From: Bacteroidia bacterium
GTDB taxonomy: Bacteria; Bacteroidota; Bacteroidia; Bacteroidales; UBA932
Length of the DNA: 49,679 bases
Direction of reading: 5' to 3'
Assembly (NCBI GenBank): GCA_030537315.1
Contig: JAUNNZ010000014.1
Location: 1 to 49,679 of the forward strand
Part shown: one piece after another, positions 1-5,015 of the stretch
Layout: every line of letters begins with the position of its first letter
How positions within the stretch are numbered: position 1 is the first letter of the stretch
Notes under the pieces: model-generated
The model's database searches: none
The model's input: the letters and a program-made list of their open reading frames with translations, nothing else
What the model was told of the DNA's origin: nothing
Program-made: the position numbers and the translations under genes

Positions 1-580
1 GTTCAGGTTCAGGCTCTGGCTCAGGTTCAGGTTGAGGTTGAGGGGCAGGCTCGGGCTCCGATTGAACTGCAGGCTCGGGCTGGACTGCAGGCTCCGGTTC
101 ACCTTCAATGATATTTGCCAGATTTGATACGGAAATCGCTATTTCCTCCGGAGTTTCGACGTGCGTCTTGAGAGAGACGGGAGCCAGGCCGAATCCCTCC
201 GGAAAGATATCCAGATCTTCGTTTGGAACGAAGAAGAACTGGTTGTCCTTTGTCGTACGCATACGCCCAAGCCCCGGGAACACGACTGTCCTCCGTTCCA
301 GAAGCACAGCCTTCAGGTCTGAGAAATAAAGTGTCAGATAAGACTTGGCGGCCTCCCTGTCAATATTGTTTGACTCGGAATAGAAGTCAATCAGAATATC
401 TTCCTCAAGATTTGCGGAGAAGAATGACAGTCTGCGATAAGGCGGATTGATGGTATAACCCTTGTCCGTAAAAGAGGCGGGAACCATTTCAGCTACGAAG
501 GTCCCTATTCCTGGCAATCCGACCTGATTATGCTTGAGAATCAGCTCGCCTACAATCTTTGACAAAAGTTCGATATCCAT
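1..580 (-). CDS. HU-CCDC81 / SPOR-type protein, 5' part (runs off the window)
   Basis: The reading frame starts at the ATG complementary to 578-580 and is still open at base 1. Residues 1-60 contain the motif LPGIGTFVAE and about residue 95 contains VFPGLGRM. These match the paired prokaryotic HU-like (CCDC81-type) domains found at the start of many Bacteroidetes proteins that end in a peptidoglycan-binding SPOR domain. After about residue 160 the chain becomes a Glu-Pro/Gln-Pro low-complexity tail coded by repeated GGTTCAGG-like units (seen on the plus strand at 1-100). The C-terminal SPOR and any membrane segment would lie outside the window, so the full architecture is inferred. A -7 box lies 7 nt upstream. 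Confidence 0.8.
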   Translation of the reverse strand, partial: MDIELLSKIVGELILKHNQVGLPGIGTFVAEMVPASFTDKGYTINPPYRRLSFFSANLEEDILIDFYSESNNIDREAAKSYLTLYFSDLKAVLLERRTVVFPGLGRMRTTKDNQFFFVPNEDLDIFPEGFGLAPVSLKTHVETPEEIAISVSNLANIIEGEPEPAVQPEPAVQSEPEPAPQPQPEPEPEPEPE

Positions 581-587
581 AACTCAA

Positions 588-595
588 CAAAGATA
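588..595 (-). promoter_or_regulatory. -7 box of the HU-CCDC81 gene
   Basis: On the minus strand the bases read TATCTTTG, an exact Bacteroidetes TAnnTTTG. Only 7 nt separate it from the ATG at 580, so the transcript would have almost no leader. No clear -33 TTTG is visible. Confidence 0.55.
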
Positions 596-616
596 ATACA
601 AAAAAGCTAAAAATTT

Positions 617-647
617 TTTGGTTGTTTGAGTTTTTGCCGTATATTTG
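617..647 (+). promoter_or_regulatory. Promoter of tRNA-Asn
   Basis: TTTG at 617-620, a 19-nt spacer, then TATATTTG at 640-647: an exact fit to the Bacteroidetes primary sigma consensus, about 30 nt before the tRNA. Confidence 0.85.
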
Positions 648-677
648 CTGTCCCAAACGCAAGCGAGGGCAAAAAAT

Positions 678-751
678 TCCTCTTTAGCTCAGTTGGTTAG
701 AGCACCTGACTGTTAATCAGGGGGTCCTAGGTTCAAGTCCTAGAAGGGGAG
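678..751 (+). tRNA. tRNA-Asn (anticodon GTT)
   Basis: A complete cloverleaf can be drawn. Acceptor TCCTCTT pairs with AAGGGGA, the D-arm is GCTC/GAGC, the anticodon stem is CCTGA/TCAGG around CTGTTAA with anticodon GTT, and the T-arm is CTAGG/CCTAG with loop TTCAAGT. The discriminator is G at 751, and CCA is not encoded. It has its own promoter and terminator. The last 15 bases recur in inverted orientation beyond the terminator at 791-805. Confidence 0.96.
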
Positions 752-755
752 CTCC

Positions 756-787
756 AAAAGCGGACGACATCAGTCGCCCGCTTTTTT
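756..787 (+). terminator. Terminator after tRNA-Asn
   Basis: AAAAGCGG pairs with CCGCTTTT, with an inner CGAC/GTCG stem and an ATCA loop, followed by a T run. This is a strong intrinsic terminator just after the tRNA. Confidence 0.88.
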
Positions 788-790
788 CGT

Positions 791-940
791 CCCCTTCTAG
801 GACTTCGTCTTCTCAACCCCCGACCTTCGGTCGACCCCTTTCAGGGGTATGCGCTCTACGCTGCGCTCCGAGCGGCGCCTCCGTCAGTCGCATCGCTCCC
901 TTCCTCCGTCGCGGCGGCTGATGCCGCCTTCGCTTCGCTC
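791..940. repeat. GC-rich hairpin element beside tRNA-Asn
   Basis: The stretch from tRNA-Asn to the first accessory gene holds no convincing gene. It begins with an inverted 15-nt copy of the tRNA 3' end (791-805). Small hairpins follow, such as GACC-TTC-GGTC and GGCGGC-TGAT-GCCGCC. A related 13-nt motif occurs three times (856-868, 886-898, 928-940), each ending CGCTC. The composition is far more GC-rich than the accessory genes to its right. It looks like a degenerate repetitive element; its function is unknown. Confidence 0.55.
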
Positions 941-967
941 AAATAACTTATTCGATAAATGGGAATT

Positions 968-1153
968 TTAGTCCTCATCTTTATTTTTATTCCTGTTCAC
1001 TGTATTAAAAAATAGATTGTATAGGCTGACGATGCACAAGCTTATCGCAAAAGACAGATGCGCCCATTTTGTATCAATTATCAAATATAACCCCAAAGAG
1101 ATTAACATTAGAGTGGCAAAGATGCTGCCAACAATTCTCTTCCAATTCTTCAT
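968..1153 (-). CDS. Small two-pass membrane protein, function unknown
   Basis: A 61-residue protein with a basic N-terminus (MKNWKR), two hydrophobic segments (about residues 8-28 and 32-50) and a charged C-terminal tail (NRNKNKDED). I do not recognise a family. It lies 30 nt after the conserved 36-nt block that follows the first Bro-N gene and is in the same orientation, so it may be co-transcribed with it. The second Bro-N gene is also followed by a membrane-protein gene, which suggests a regulator-plus-membrane-protein pairing. Its small size makes the call less certain than for neighbouring genes. Confidence 0.55.
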   Translation of the reverse strand: MKNWKRIVGSIFATLMLISLGLYLIIDTKWAHLSFAISLCIVSLYNLFFNTVNRNKNKDED

Positions 1154-1182
1154 AAGTCAATTGAAATTTACCTGTTTTGAGT

Positions 1183-1218
1183 CGGTTACACCTTGTAACC
1201 AACTGGTGACTGTTTGTC
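1183..1218 (-). promoter_or_regulatory. Conserved 36-nt block after Bro-N gene 1
   Basis: This non-coding block starts 10 nt after the stop of Bro-N gene 1. It matches 4011-4046, after Bro-N gene 2, at 30 of 36 positions. It contains the hairpin GGTTAC-AAGGT-GTAACC and a degenerate GACAA palindrome at 1205-1221. Conservation outside coding sequence in both modules points to a binding site or RNA structure. Confidence 0.55.
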
Positions 1219-1227
1219 TCCGTTTGA

Positions 1228-2064
1228 TTATTCCTCTGCCTTGATTTCAAGTGCGGGCTTGTCGGAGGCATTCAACTCAGATATCACAGTATGGCCGATA
1301 CGCTGCTCGATGTCTTTTCTGGCATTGCCTGCAACAGCTCCGCCTTCTTTTGCAATCGAACGGCTTTGGCCGAATGTTTCTGGTTGACGGGCTTTGGAAA
1401 TCGATGTGGTAGTAACCTCTGCAAGCATATTGAGGACTAGTTCAATATTGGTCATGTTATCACGAAGATTCTCTTTCTTCAGTCCCTTGACCTGCTTGTA
1501 CTCTTGGACAGACATCCCGCTCCATGCTCGGGTCATATCATTAGTCAAGATAGCATATTCCTTCTCTTTGGTGATTCCCCTCGCCTTCCACTCGTCCGTC
1601 AACTCCTTGCGCATCTCGATCGTCTGGAGCCTTTGGTTTATCCACCCTTCGGGATAGCCCTTTGCGCGGTAATATTCAGCGCCGCGCATTATCGCCTTTT
1701 CAGGGTCAGCAATTTCATCCAACCTTTCGCTTCCGACCTGCGCCAGCCACATCTTGAAAGGTTCCGCCTTGGGTGATGGGATGGACTGAATCAAACGTAA
1801 TGTATCCCTTGTTGAAAAACAATCGGTCAAATATGACTTACCATCTGAAGCCTTTAGTTTCAGTCCGTGACAACTTGTCACGACCTCACTTCCCTCTTTC
1901 TTTAACCTTTGCTTCAGTTTCCTCCAATATGCTCCAGGGTCCTTGCTTGCCGATTCTGCCAGCACATTACACACATCCACCGCAGAGAACATCCATTCTT
2001 CGTTCTCCACATCCCAAACATAGCGTACTTGCACGCCCTCAAATAATTGAATTTTGTTCTCCAT
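1228..2064 (-). CDS. Bro-N family antirepressor-like protein, copy 1
   Basis: A 278-residue protein. Residues about 1-115 form a Bro-N-like domain (LFEGVQVRYVWDVENEEW, then FSAVDVCNVL), ending in the family motif IQSIPSPKAEPFKMWLAQV. The C-terminal half carries GYPEGWINQRL, LTDEWKARGI, ENLRDNMTNIEL and AKEGGAVAGNARKDIEQR, conserved in Bacteroidetes proteins of this type. Bro-N domains bind DNA in phage and baculovirus proteins; the role here is inferred as regulatory. The ATG at 2064 is preferred over an in-frame TTG at 2070. A paralogue lies at 4053-4895. A perfect 17-bp palindrome lies inside the gene at 1866-1882. Confidence 0.85.
   Translation of the reverse strand: MENKIQLFEGVQVRYVWDVENEEWMFSAVDVCNVLAESASKDPGAYWRKLKQRLKKEGSEVVTSCHGLKLKASDGKSYLTDCFSTRDTLRLIQSIPSPKAEPFKMWLAQVGSERLDEIADPEKAIMRGAEYYRAKGYPEGWINQRLQTIEMRKELTDEWKARGITKEKEYAILTNDMTRAWSGMSVQEYKQVKGLKKENLRDNMTNIELVLNMLAEVTTTSISKARQPETFGQSRSIAKEGGAVAGNARKDIEQRIGHTVISELNASDKPALEIKAEE
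1866..1882. promoter_or_regulatory. 17-bp palindrome inside Bro-N gene 1
   Basis: CGTGACAACTTGTCACG has two perfect 8-nt arms around one centre base. A copy differing at two positions lies just after Bro-N gene 2 (4033-4049). Possible operator; no binding evidence. Confidence 0.4.
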
Positions 2065-2083
2065 AATCAATGAACTATTTTCC

Positions 2084-2114
2084 CAAAGGTATCAATTTTC
2101 AATGACTGTATCAA
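2084..2114 (-). promoter_or_regulatory. Promoter of Bro-N gene 1
   Basis: The minus strand reads TTG (2112-2114), a 20-nt spacer, then TACCTTTG (2084-2091), 19 nt before the ATG. The same TTG-N20-TAACTTTA layout precedes Bro-N gene 2. The -7 box touches the stop of the small reading frame at 2092-2175. Confidence 0.6.
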
Positions 2115-2175
2115 GCCATACCCGATTGTTTTCAATGAATTCCACAACCTTCAGAAAGTCCCTCCAGAGGTTCAA
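2092..2175 (-). CDS. Conserved small ORF in repeat A (27 codons from TTG)
   Basis: From the TTG at 2173-2175 the frame reads MNLWRDFLKVVEFIENNR and then VWLDTVIEN before a stop. The related frames in repeats B and C give nearly the same peptide. Many differences between copies are synonymous (CTC/CTG, TTT/TTC, GTT/GTC, TTC/TTT, CGG/AGG, CTT/CTA) and most others are conservative (R/K, V/L, I/V). The pattern favours a protein-coding unit, but there is no clear ribosome site and only copy C has an ATG (upstream). It could instead be the remnant of a gene end. Confidence 0.4.
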   Translation of the reverse strand: MNLWRDFLKVVEFIENNRVWLDTVIEN

Positions 2176-2231
2176 TATTTCGAACGTTAGGGGAGCAGCA
2201 AAAAGCCGAAACGCAATGTTTCGGCTTTTTT
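2131..2231. repeat. Module-boundary repeat A
   Basis: First of three direct ~100-bp repeats. It comprises part of a conserved small reading frame, a 29-nt block (2168-2196) identical to 3126-3154 in repeat B, and a hairpin. It separates Bro-N gene 1 from the Xre/membrane module. Confidence 0.75.
2200..2231 (-). terminator. Hairpin of repeat A, terminator of the Xre gene
   Basis: AAAAAGCCGAAAC, loop GCAAT, GTTTCGGCTTTTT. The symmetric A and T runs could end transcription on both strands. On the minus strand it lies 18 nt after the Xre stop. The stem differs from those of repeats B and C by paired changes. Confidence 0.8.
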
Positions 2232-2248
2232 GTATTTCACCATCAGTA

Positions 2249-2449
2249 TCAATCTCCGTCTTCAAGTTGGAATATCGAATCCGTCGGTTTCTGGAAATAT
2301 CTGGCAATTTTCAAAGCCACTACAGTGGACGGGACATATTTGCCCGACTCGATGAAGTTGATGGTCTGACGACTTACGCCCACGGCTGTCGCCAAATCCT
2401 GCTGTGTAATATCCAGAATGGCCCTCTCAACCTTTACTGTGTTTTTCAT
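2249..2449 (-). CDS. Small Xre-family helix-turn-helix regulator
   Basis: A 66-residue protein that is almost entirely an HTH_3 domain: QDLATAVGVSRQTINFIESG forms the two DNA-contact helices, followed by YVPSTVVALKIARYF. It resembles the YozG-like group of short regulators, whose genes often sit next to a small membrane-protein gene. The ATG (2447-2449) overlaps the stop of the upstream membrane gene by 4 nt, and an AGGAGGG-like ribosome site precedes it, which is unusually strong for this phylum. A separate -7 box lies inside the end of the upstream gene. It probably regulates its own operon (inference). Confidence 0.88.
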   Translation of the reverse strand: MKNTVKVERAILDITQQDLATAVGVSRQTINFIESGKYVPSTVVALKIARYFQKPTDSIFQLEDGD

Positions 2450-2922
2450 CGGCCTTCCCTCCTTATTCTTCTCATTGCAAAGTTAAACTTGATGATGTAA
2501 ATAAGAAAGACAAGGAAAACTGCGATAAAGGCAAACTCCATGAACCTTATTCCATAGACAAATAAGATACTGAATGCTAATATTGCAGCCATAACCCAGA
2601 AGCTGAACATAAATGACCGCATCCTTATCTGGGCTGTCATCTCATCCTCATCCTTTTCTTCGGAAAGAGCAATAAAGCACATCGAGATCAGAAGTCCTAA
2701 CATTCCAATTTCGTTGATGGGATCGGTAGTCGTTATTGCCAGCCAGCTTGTATTATCATCGAACAGTTCCTGGAGGCAAAAAGAAATGCAGGGCCACTGC
2801 ATATAGCCGAATTCCAATTCGCCACTGAAAAGGCACCAGAGACATATAGCACAGAATGGGATGAACATGCACATCCCAACCTTCTTGAATTTGTAAGGGA
2901 GCAAAAATGATTTCTGACTCAT
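2446..2922 (-). CDS. Four-pass membrane protein paired with Xre regulator
   Basis: A 158-residue protein from the ATG at 2920-2922 (MSQKSFLLPYKFKK). It has about four hydrophobic segments: residues near 16-32, 70-90, 108-130 and 132-148. The C-terminus is basic (MRRIRREGR). A longer frame to 2964 is rejected because it would begin inside the -7 box. I cannot name the family; membrane partners of short Xre regulators are often of unknown function. The stop overlaps the Xre start, so the two are translationally coupled. The gene is flanked by the 20-bp direct repeats. Confidence 0.7.
   Translation of the reverse strand: MSQKSFLLPYKFKKVGMCMFIPFCAICLWCLFSGELEFGYMQWPCISFCLQELFDDNTSWLAITTTDPINEIGMLGLLISMCFIALSEEKDEDEMTAQIRMRSFMFSFWVMAAILAFSILFVYGIRFMEFAFIAVFLVFLIYIIKFNFAMRRIRREGR
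2469..2488. repeat. 20-bp direct repeat, Xre copy
   Basis: A perfect 20-nt match to 2943-2962, 474 bp away. Both copies contain the -7 box TAACTTTG on the minus strand, one before each gene of the pair. Confidence 0.8.
2478..2485 (-). promoter_or_regulatory. -7 box of the Xre gene
   Basis: The minus strand reads TAACTTTG, with a weaker TTTC 19 nt upstream. It is part of the 20-bp repeat shared with the membrane-gene promoter and would let the regulator be transcribed separately. Confidence 0.55.
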
Positions 2923-2942
2923 AATGATTGTTTTAGCAATTT

Positions 2943-2962
2943 TTCTCATTGCAAAGTTAAAC
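2943..2962. repeat. 20-bp direct repeat, membrane-gene copy
   Basis: Identical to 2469-2488. Recombination between the copies would remove exactly 474 bp, the whole membrane gene, and place the Xre gene behind the stronger promoter. Confidence 0.8.
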
Positions 2963-2982
2963 AAATTTTCCTAAATGTCAAA
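2952..2982 (-). promoter_or_regulatory. Promoter of the membrane-Xre operon
   Basis: The minus strand has TTTG (2979-2982), 19 nt, then TAACTTTG (2952-2959): a full consensus match, 29 nt before the ATG at 2922. The gene-free stretch 2923-3290 also holds a possible second -7 box (TATCTTTG near 3013-3020), repeat B and the hairpins at 3210-3284. Confidence 0.8.
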
Positions 2983-3055
2983 TATATTTAACATTTTGTA
3001 AAGCACATATAACAAAGATACACTAGCAATCTATCTGGTCAGGTTGGGCAGCCAC

Positions 3056-3133
3056 TCAGAATTGTTCAAATAGCCATTTCCTATTGTTTTCAACAAATTC
3101 CAAGACCTTAAGGAAGTCCTTCCACAGGTTCAA
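3056..3133 (-). CDS. Conserved small ORF in repeat B (25 codons from TTG)
   Basis: From TTG (3131-3133) the frame reads MNLWKDFLKVLEFVENNR, then KWLFEQF and stop. It aligns residue for residue with copies A and C up to the WL pair. Unlike A and C, no Bro-N gene follows; the next gene is the membrane-Xre operon, whose promoter is separate. It may be an orphan copy left by loss of a Bro-N gene (inference). Confidence 0.38.
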   Translation of the reverse strand: MNLWKDFLKVLEFVENNRKWLFEQF

Positions 3134-3188
3134 TATTTCGAACGTTAGGGGAGCATAAAAGGTCGAGACGAAAGTTTCGACCTTTTTT
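3089..3188. repeat. Module-boundary repeat B
   Basis: Second direct copy. It has the same order as repeat A on the minus strand: hairpin, GCTCCCCTAACG block, small reading frame. It separates the Xre module from the Bro-N copy 2 module. Confidence 0.75.
3157..3188 (-). terminator. Hairpin of repeat B
   Basis: AAAAGGTCGAGAC, loop GAAA, GTTTCGACCTTTT plus a T run. It can act on either strand. Confidence 0.75.
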
Positions 3189-3209
3189 CGTATGAAGCCC
3201 ATCGGTACC

Positions 3210-3284
3210 AAAACAGTCCTCTGGTGGTACGGAAGACTGTTTTCAGAGTGCTTCGTACCGCCAGGCAGGCTTTCTGGTACGAAG
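3210..3284 (-). terminator. Two hairpins after the 224-residue membrane gene
   Basis: Hairpin one: AAAACAGTC (3210-3218) with GACTGTTTT (3235-3243). Hairpin two: CTTCGTACC (3251-3259) with GGTACGAAG (3276-3284), starting 6 nt after the stop at 3291. The 5-mer GGTAC (or its complement) occurs several times, so alternative folds are possible. Confidence 0.55.
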
Positions 3285-3290
3285 TTTATT

Positions 3291-3965
3291 TTAGAGGCAC
3301 ACGAACATAAGATACATCAACGGCAACGTCTTTTTGAGGTCTTTTCCAAGCCAGTTGAAAACCATACCGAAAAGGATTGCCAGAATGAAGGCAATAGCGG
3401 CAACCACCGCGCTGCCTTTGGTGAAATAATGAAGCAATCCCCACGATAATCCCAGCATTAGACCGCCCCACGGAATTTGGCTCTGTTTACCTACCCGACT
3501 GTCAAAAGACTTCTGCGAAAAGCATATTATCAGACCAGCAAGCAGCATTTCGAACACATAGTATATGTACTGCCAAATAGACATAGCAATAGAACTATTC
3601 TTGTAAAACCTGACTATCCCTGGGCCACCGTTGAGTATGGACCATACAACAGCAAAGACCAGCGGTAAGGACAATCCCAGCACAAGCTGCAATCTGGAAG
3701 GAACTATGTGGGATTCAAAGACATTGAATTCACACAGCCTTTTGCTGAGAAAGACGACCAAAAATGACGCAATCGCCCACAATGCAGAAGTGATTTGCCA
3801 ATGTCTGATGTATTGCATTTCTGAAAAGCCAGCTATATCTGTCCCATATAAATGCTTCTCTAAAGAAGCCAAAAGAATCTCCAGGAATAAACCAATAAAA
3901 GCCAGCAATGCCAGGGCTGGCATTTTGAAATGGGTACTATTACTCATACTTGATTTCCAAGACAT
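3291..3965 (-). CDS. Multi-pass membrane protein, possibly degenerate CPBP-like
   Basis: A 224-residue protein from ATG 3963-3965; MSN at 3947 is an alternative start. It has about six hydrophobic segments. The C-terminal part (LSWGLLHYFTKG, then LAILFGMVFNWLGK) recalls motifs two and three of CPBP/Abi intramembrane proteins. The EExxxR motif is absent; only a lone Glu in FEMLLAGL is seen, so catalysis is doubtful. CPBP-like proteins include bacteriocin-immunity types, but that is not shown here. It follows Bro-N gene 2 on the same strand, with a conserved block and a hairpin between them. Confidence 0.55.
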   Translation of the reverse strand: MSWKSSMSNSTHFKMPALALLAFIGLFLEILLASLEKHLYGTDIAGFSEMQYIRHWQITSALWAIASFLVVFLSKRLCEFNVFESHIVPSRLQLVLGLSLPLVFAVVWSILNGGPGIVRFYKNSSIAMSIWQYIYYVFEMLLAGLIICFSQKSFDSRVGKQSQIPWGGLMLGLSWGLLHYFTKGSAVVAAIAFILAILFGMVFNWLGKDLKKTLPLMYLMFVCL

Positions 3966-3983
3966 TCTCTTTTTTATTGAACA

Positions 3984-4002
3984 GGGGTACGGATTGTACC
4001 CC
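3984..4002 (-). terminator. Hairpin between Bro-N gene 2 and the membrane gene
   Basis: GGGGTAC, loop GGATT, GTACCCC: a perfect 7-bp stem. On the minus strand a weak T-poor tail follows, so it may be an attenuator or mRNA structure rather than a full terminator. Confidence 0.45.
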
Positions 4003-4010
4003 ACTTCATA

Positions 4011-4046
4011 CGGCTACATCTTGTAACCAACCCGTGACGATTTGTC
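4011..4046 (-). promoter_or_regulatory. Conserved 36-nt block after Bro-N gene 2
   Basis: Matches 1183-1218 at 30 of 36 positions, 7 nt after the stop of Bro-N gene 2. It includes GGTTAC-AAGAT-GTAGCC (one G-U pair) and overlaps the palindrome CGTGACGATTTGTCACG at 4033-4049, a near copy of 1866-1882. Confidence 0.55.
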
Positions 4047-4052
4047 ACGAAA

Positions 4053-4895
4053 TCAATTCTTTGAAAAAGGCAGTTCTTCTGGGGATTGGATGTAATCGAC
4101 TGCCTTTTCTGATGTGACAACTCCATGCCCTAAGCGCTTCTCGAATTCCTCTTTGGCGGTTTTTGCGACCTCAGCGCCTTCTTCTGCGACTACGGCATTC
4201 TGTACCAGGCCTTCAGGATTGCGTTCCTTGCTGAGTTGTGTAGCAGACTCCTCGGCAAGAGCGTTGAGAAGAAGTTCCATGTTGGTCATGTTGTCACGTA
4301 GGTTCTCCTTGGTCAAGCCTTTGAGTTTCTTGTATTCCTTGGTCGTCAAGCCGCTCCAGGTTTTGGACATAAGGTCAGTCAGGAAGGCAAAGTCCACCTC
4401 CTTCGTTACGCCGCCACGTTTCCATTCGTCAGTAAGACCTTTGCGGATTTCAATGGTCTTGATACGTCTTGTAATCCAAGCCTCGGAATAGCCGAGCCTT
4501 CTGTAATCAGCAATTGCCTGGTCGATGCTGAGTTCAGGATCAATAGCCTGGTCAATGCGCTGGGCGGCCACCTGCGCCATCCATTGCTTGAAAGGCTCCG
4601 CTTTCTTTGACGGGATAGACTGAATTATTCTAAACATCCCCTCCATCGTGGCACAATTCTCTTTCTGAGGTCCACCTGCAGTGGTTATTTGAAGGGGGTG
4701 GACAATTTGTCCCCACCCTTCGGACAGGGCAGGGTCGCGACGTTTCATTTTTGAGATGTAGTCTTTGGCATTTACTGTATCCGTCAAAACAGTAACGACA
4801 TCTTTCACGGAAAAATACCATTTCTCCTCGTCCTCATTCCACACAGTCCTGACCTTCAGGCCCTCGAACTGCTGCATCTTCTCTGTATTTCCCAT
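4053..4895 (-). CDS. Bro-N family antirepressor-like protein, copy 2
   Basis: A 280-residue paralogue of the protein at 1228-2064. The Bro-N part reads QQFEGLKVRTVWNEDEEKWY then FSVKDVVTVLTD and ends with IQSIPSKKAEPFKQWMAQV. The C-terminal half has LGYSEAWITRRIKTIEIR, LTDEWKRGGV, ENLRDNMTNMELLL and VAEEGAEVAKTAKEEFEKR. The middle loop differs: GWGQIVHPLQI here against SEVVTSCHGLKLK in copy 1, as expected if the copies recognise different targets (inference). ATG 4893-4895 is preferred over an in-frame TTG at 4904. The promoter and small-ORF layout match copy 1. Confidence 0.85.
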   Translation of the reverse strand: MGNTEKMQQFEGLKVRTVWNEDEEKWYFSVKDVVTVLTDTVNAKDYISKMKRRDPALSEGWGQIVHPLQITTAGGPQKENCATMEGMFRIIQSIPSKKAEPFKQWMAQVAAQRIDQAIDPELSIDQAIADYRRLGYSEAWITRRIKTIEIRKGLTDEWKRGGVTKEVDFAFLTDLMSKTWSGLTTKEYKKLKGLTKENLRDNMTNMELLLNALAEESATQLSKERNPEGLVQNAVVAEEGAEVAKTAKEEFEKRLGHGVVTSEKAVDYIQSPEELPFSKN

Positions 4896-4911
4896 ATCAT
4901 TCAAATTTTGG

Positions 4912-4942
4912 TAAAGTTATCAAAATTTCATCACCTCGTCAA
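4912..4942 (-). promoter_or_regulatory. Promoter of Bro-N gene 2
   Basis: The minus strand reads TTG (4940-4942), 20 nt, TAACTTTA (4912-4919). The last base departs from TAnnTTTG. Spacing and position within the end of the small reading frame equal those of Bro-N gene 1. Confidence 0.5.
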
Positions 4943-5015
4943 GCCAAGTCCTGTTAATCTCAATGAATTCCACGACCTTCTGGAAGTCCTTCCAGAGGTT
5001 CAACATTTCGTACAT
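4920..5015 (-). CDS. Conserved small ORF in repeat C (31 codons, ATG start)
   Basis: The best-formed copy. ATG at 5013-5015 gives MYEMLNLWKDFQKVVEFIE, then INRTWLDEVMKF and stop; a TTG at 5001-5003 matches the start possible in copies A and B. An in-frame stop lies upstream within the hairpin, so the frame is bounded. Predicted as an amphipathic helix with no membrane segment. Function unknown. It ends where the Bro-N gene 2 promoter begins. Confidence 0.45.
   Translation of the reverse strand: MYEMLNLWKDFQKVVEFIEINRTWLDEVMKF

Noticed and set aside
1074-1271. A 65-codon gene overlapping the end of Bro-N gene 1
   Set aside because: Out of frame with both Bro-N 1 and the 61-residue membrane gene, crossing the conserved non-coding block; no family features.
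2092-2307. A 71-codon gene running from 2307 through repeat A
   Set aside because: Its first part overlaps the Xre gene in another frame and reads through the terminator hairpin; only the last ~27 codons are conserved in the other repeats.
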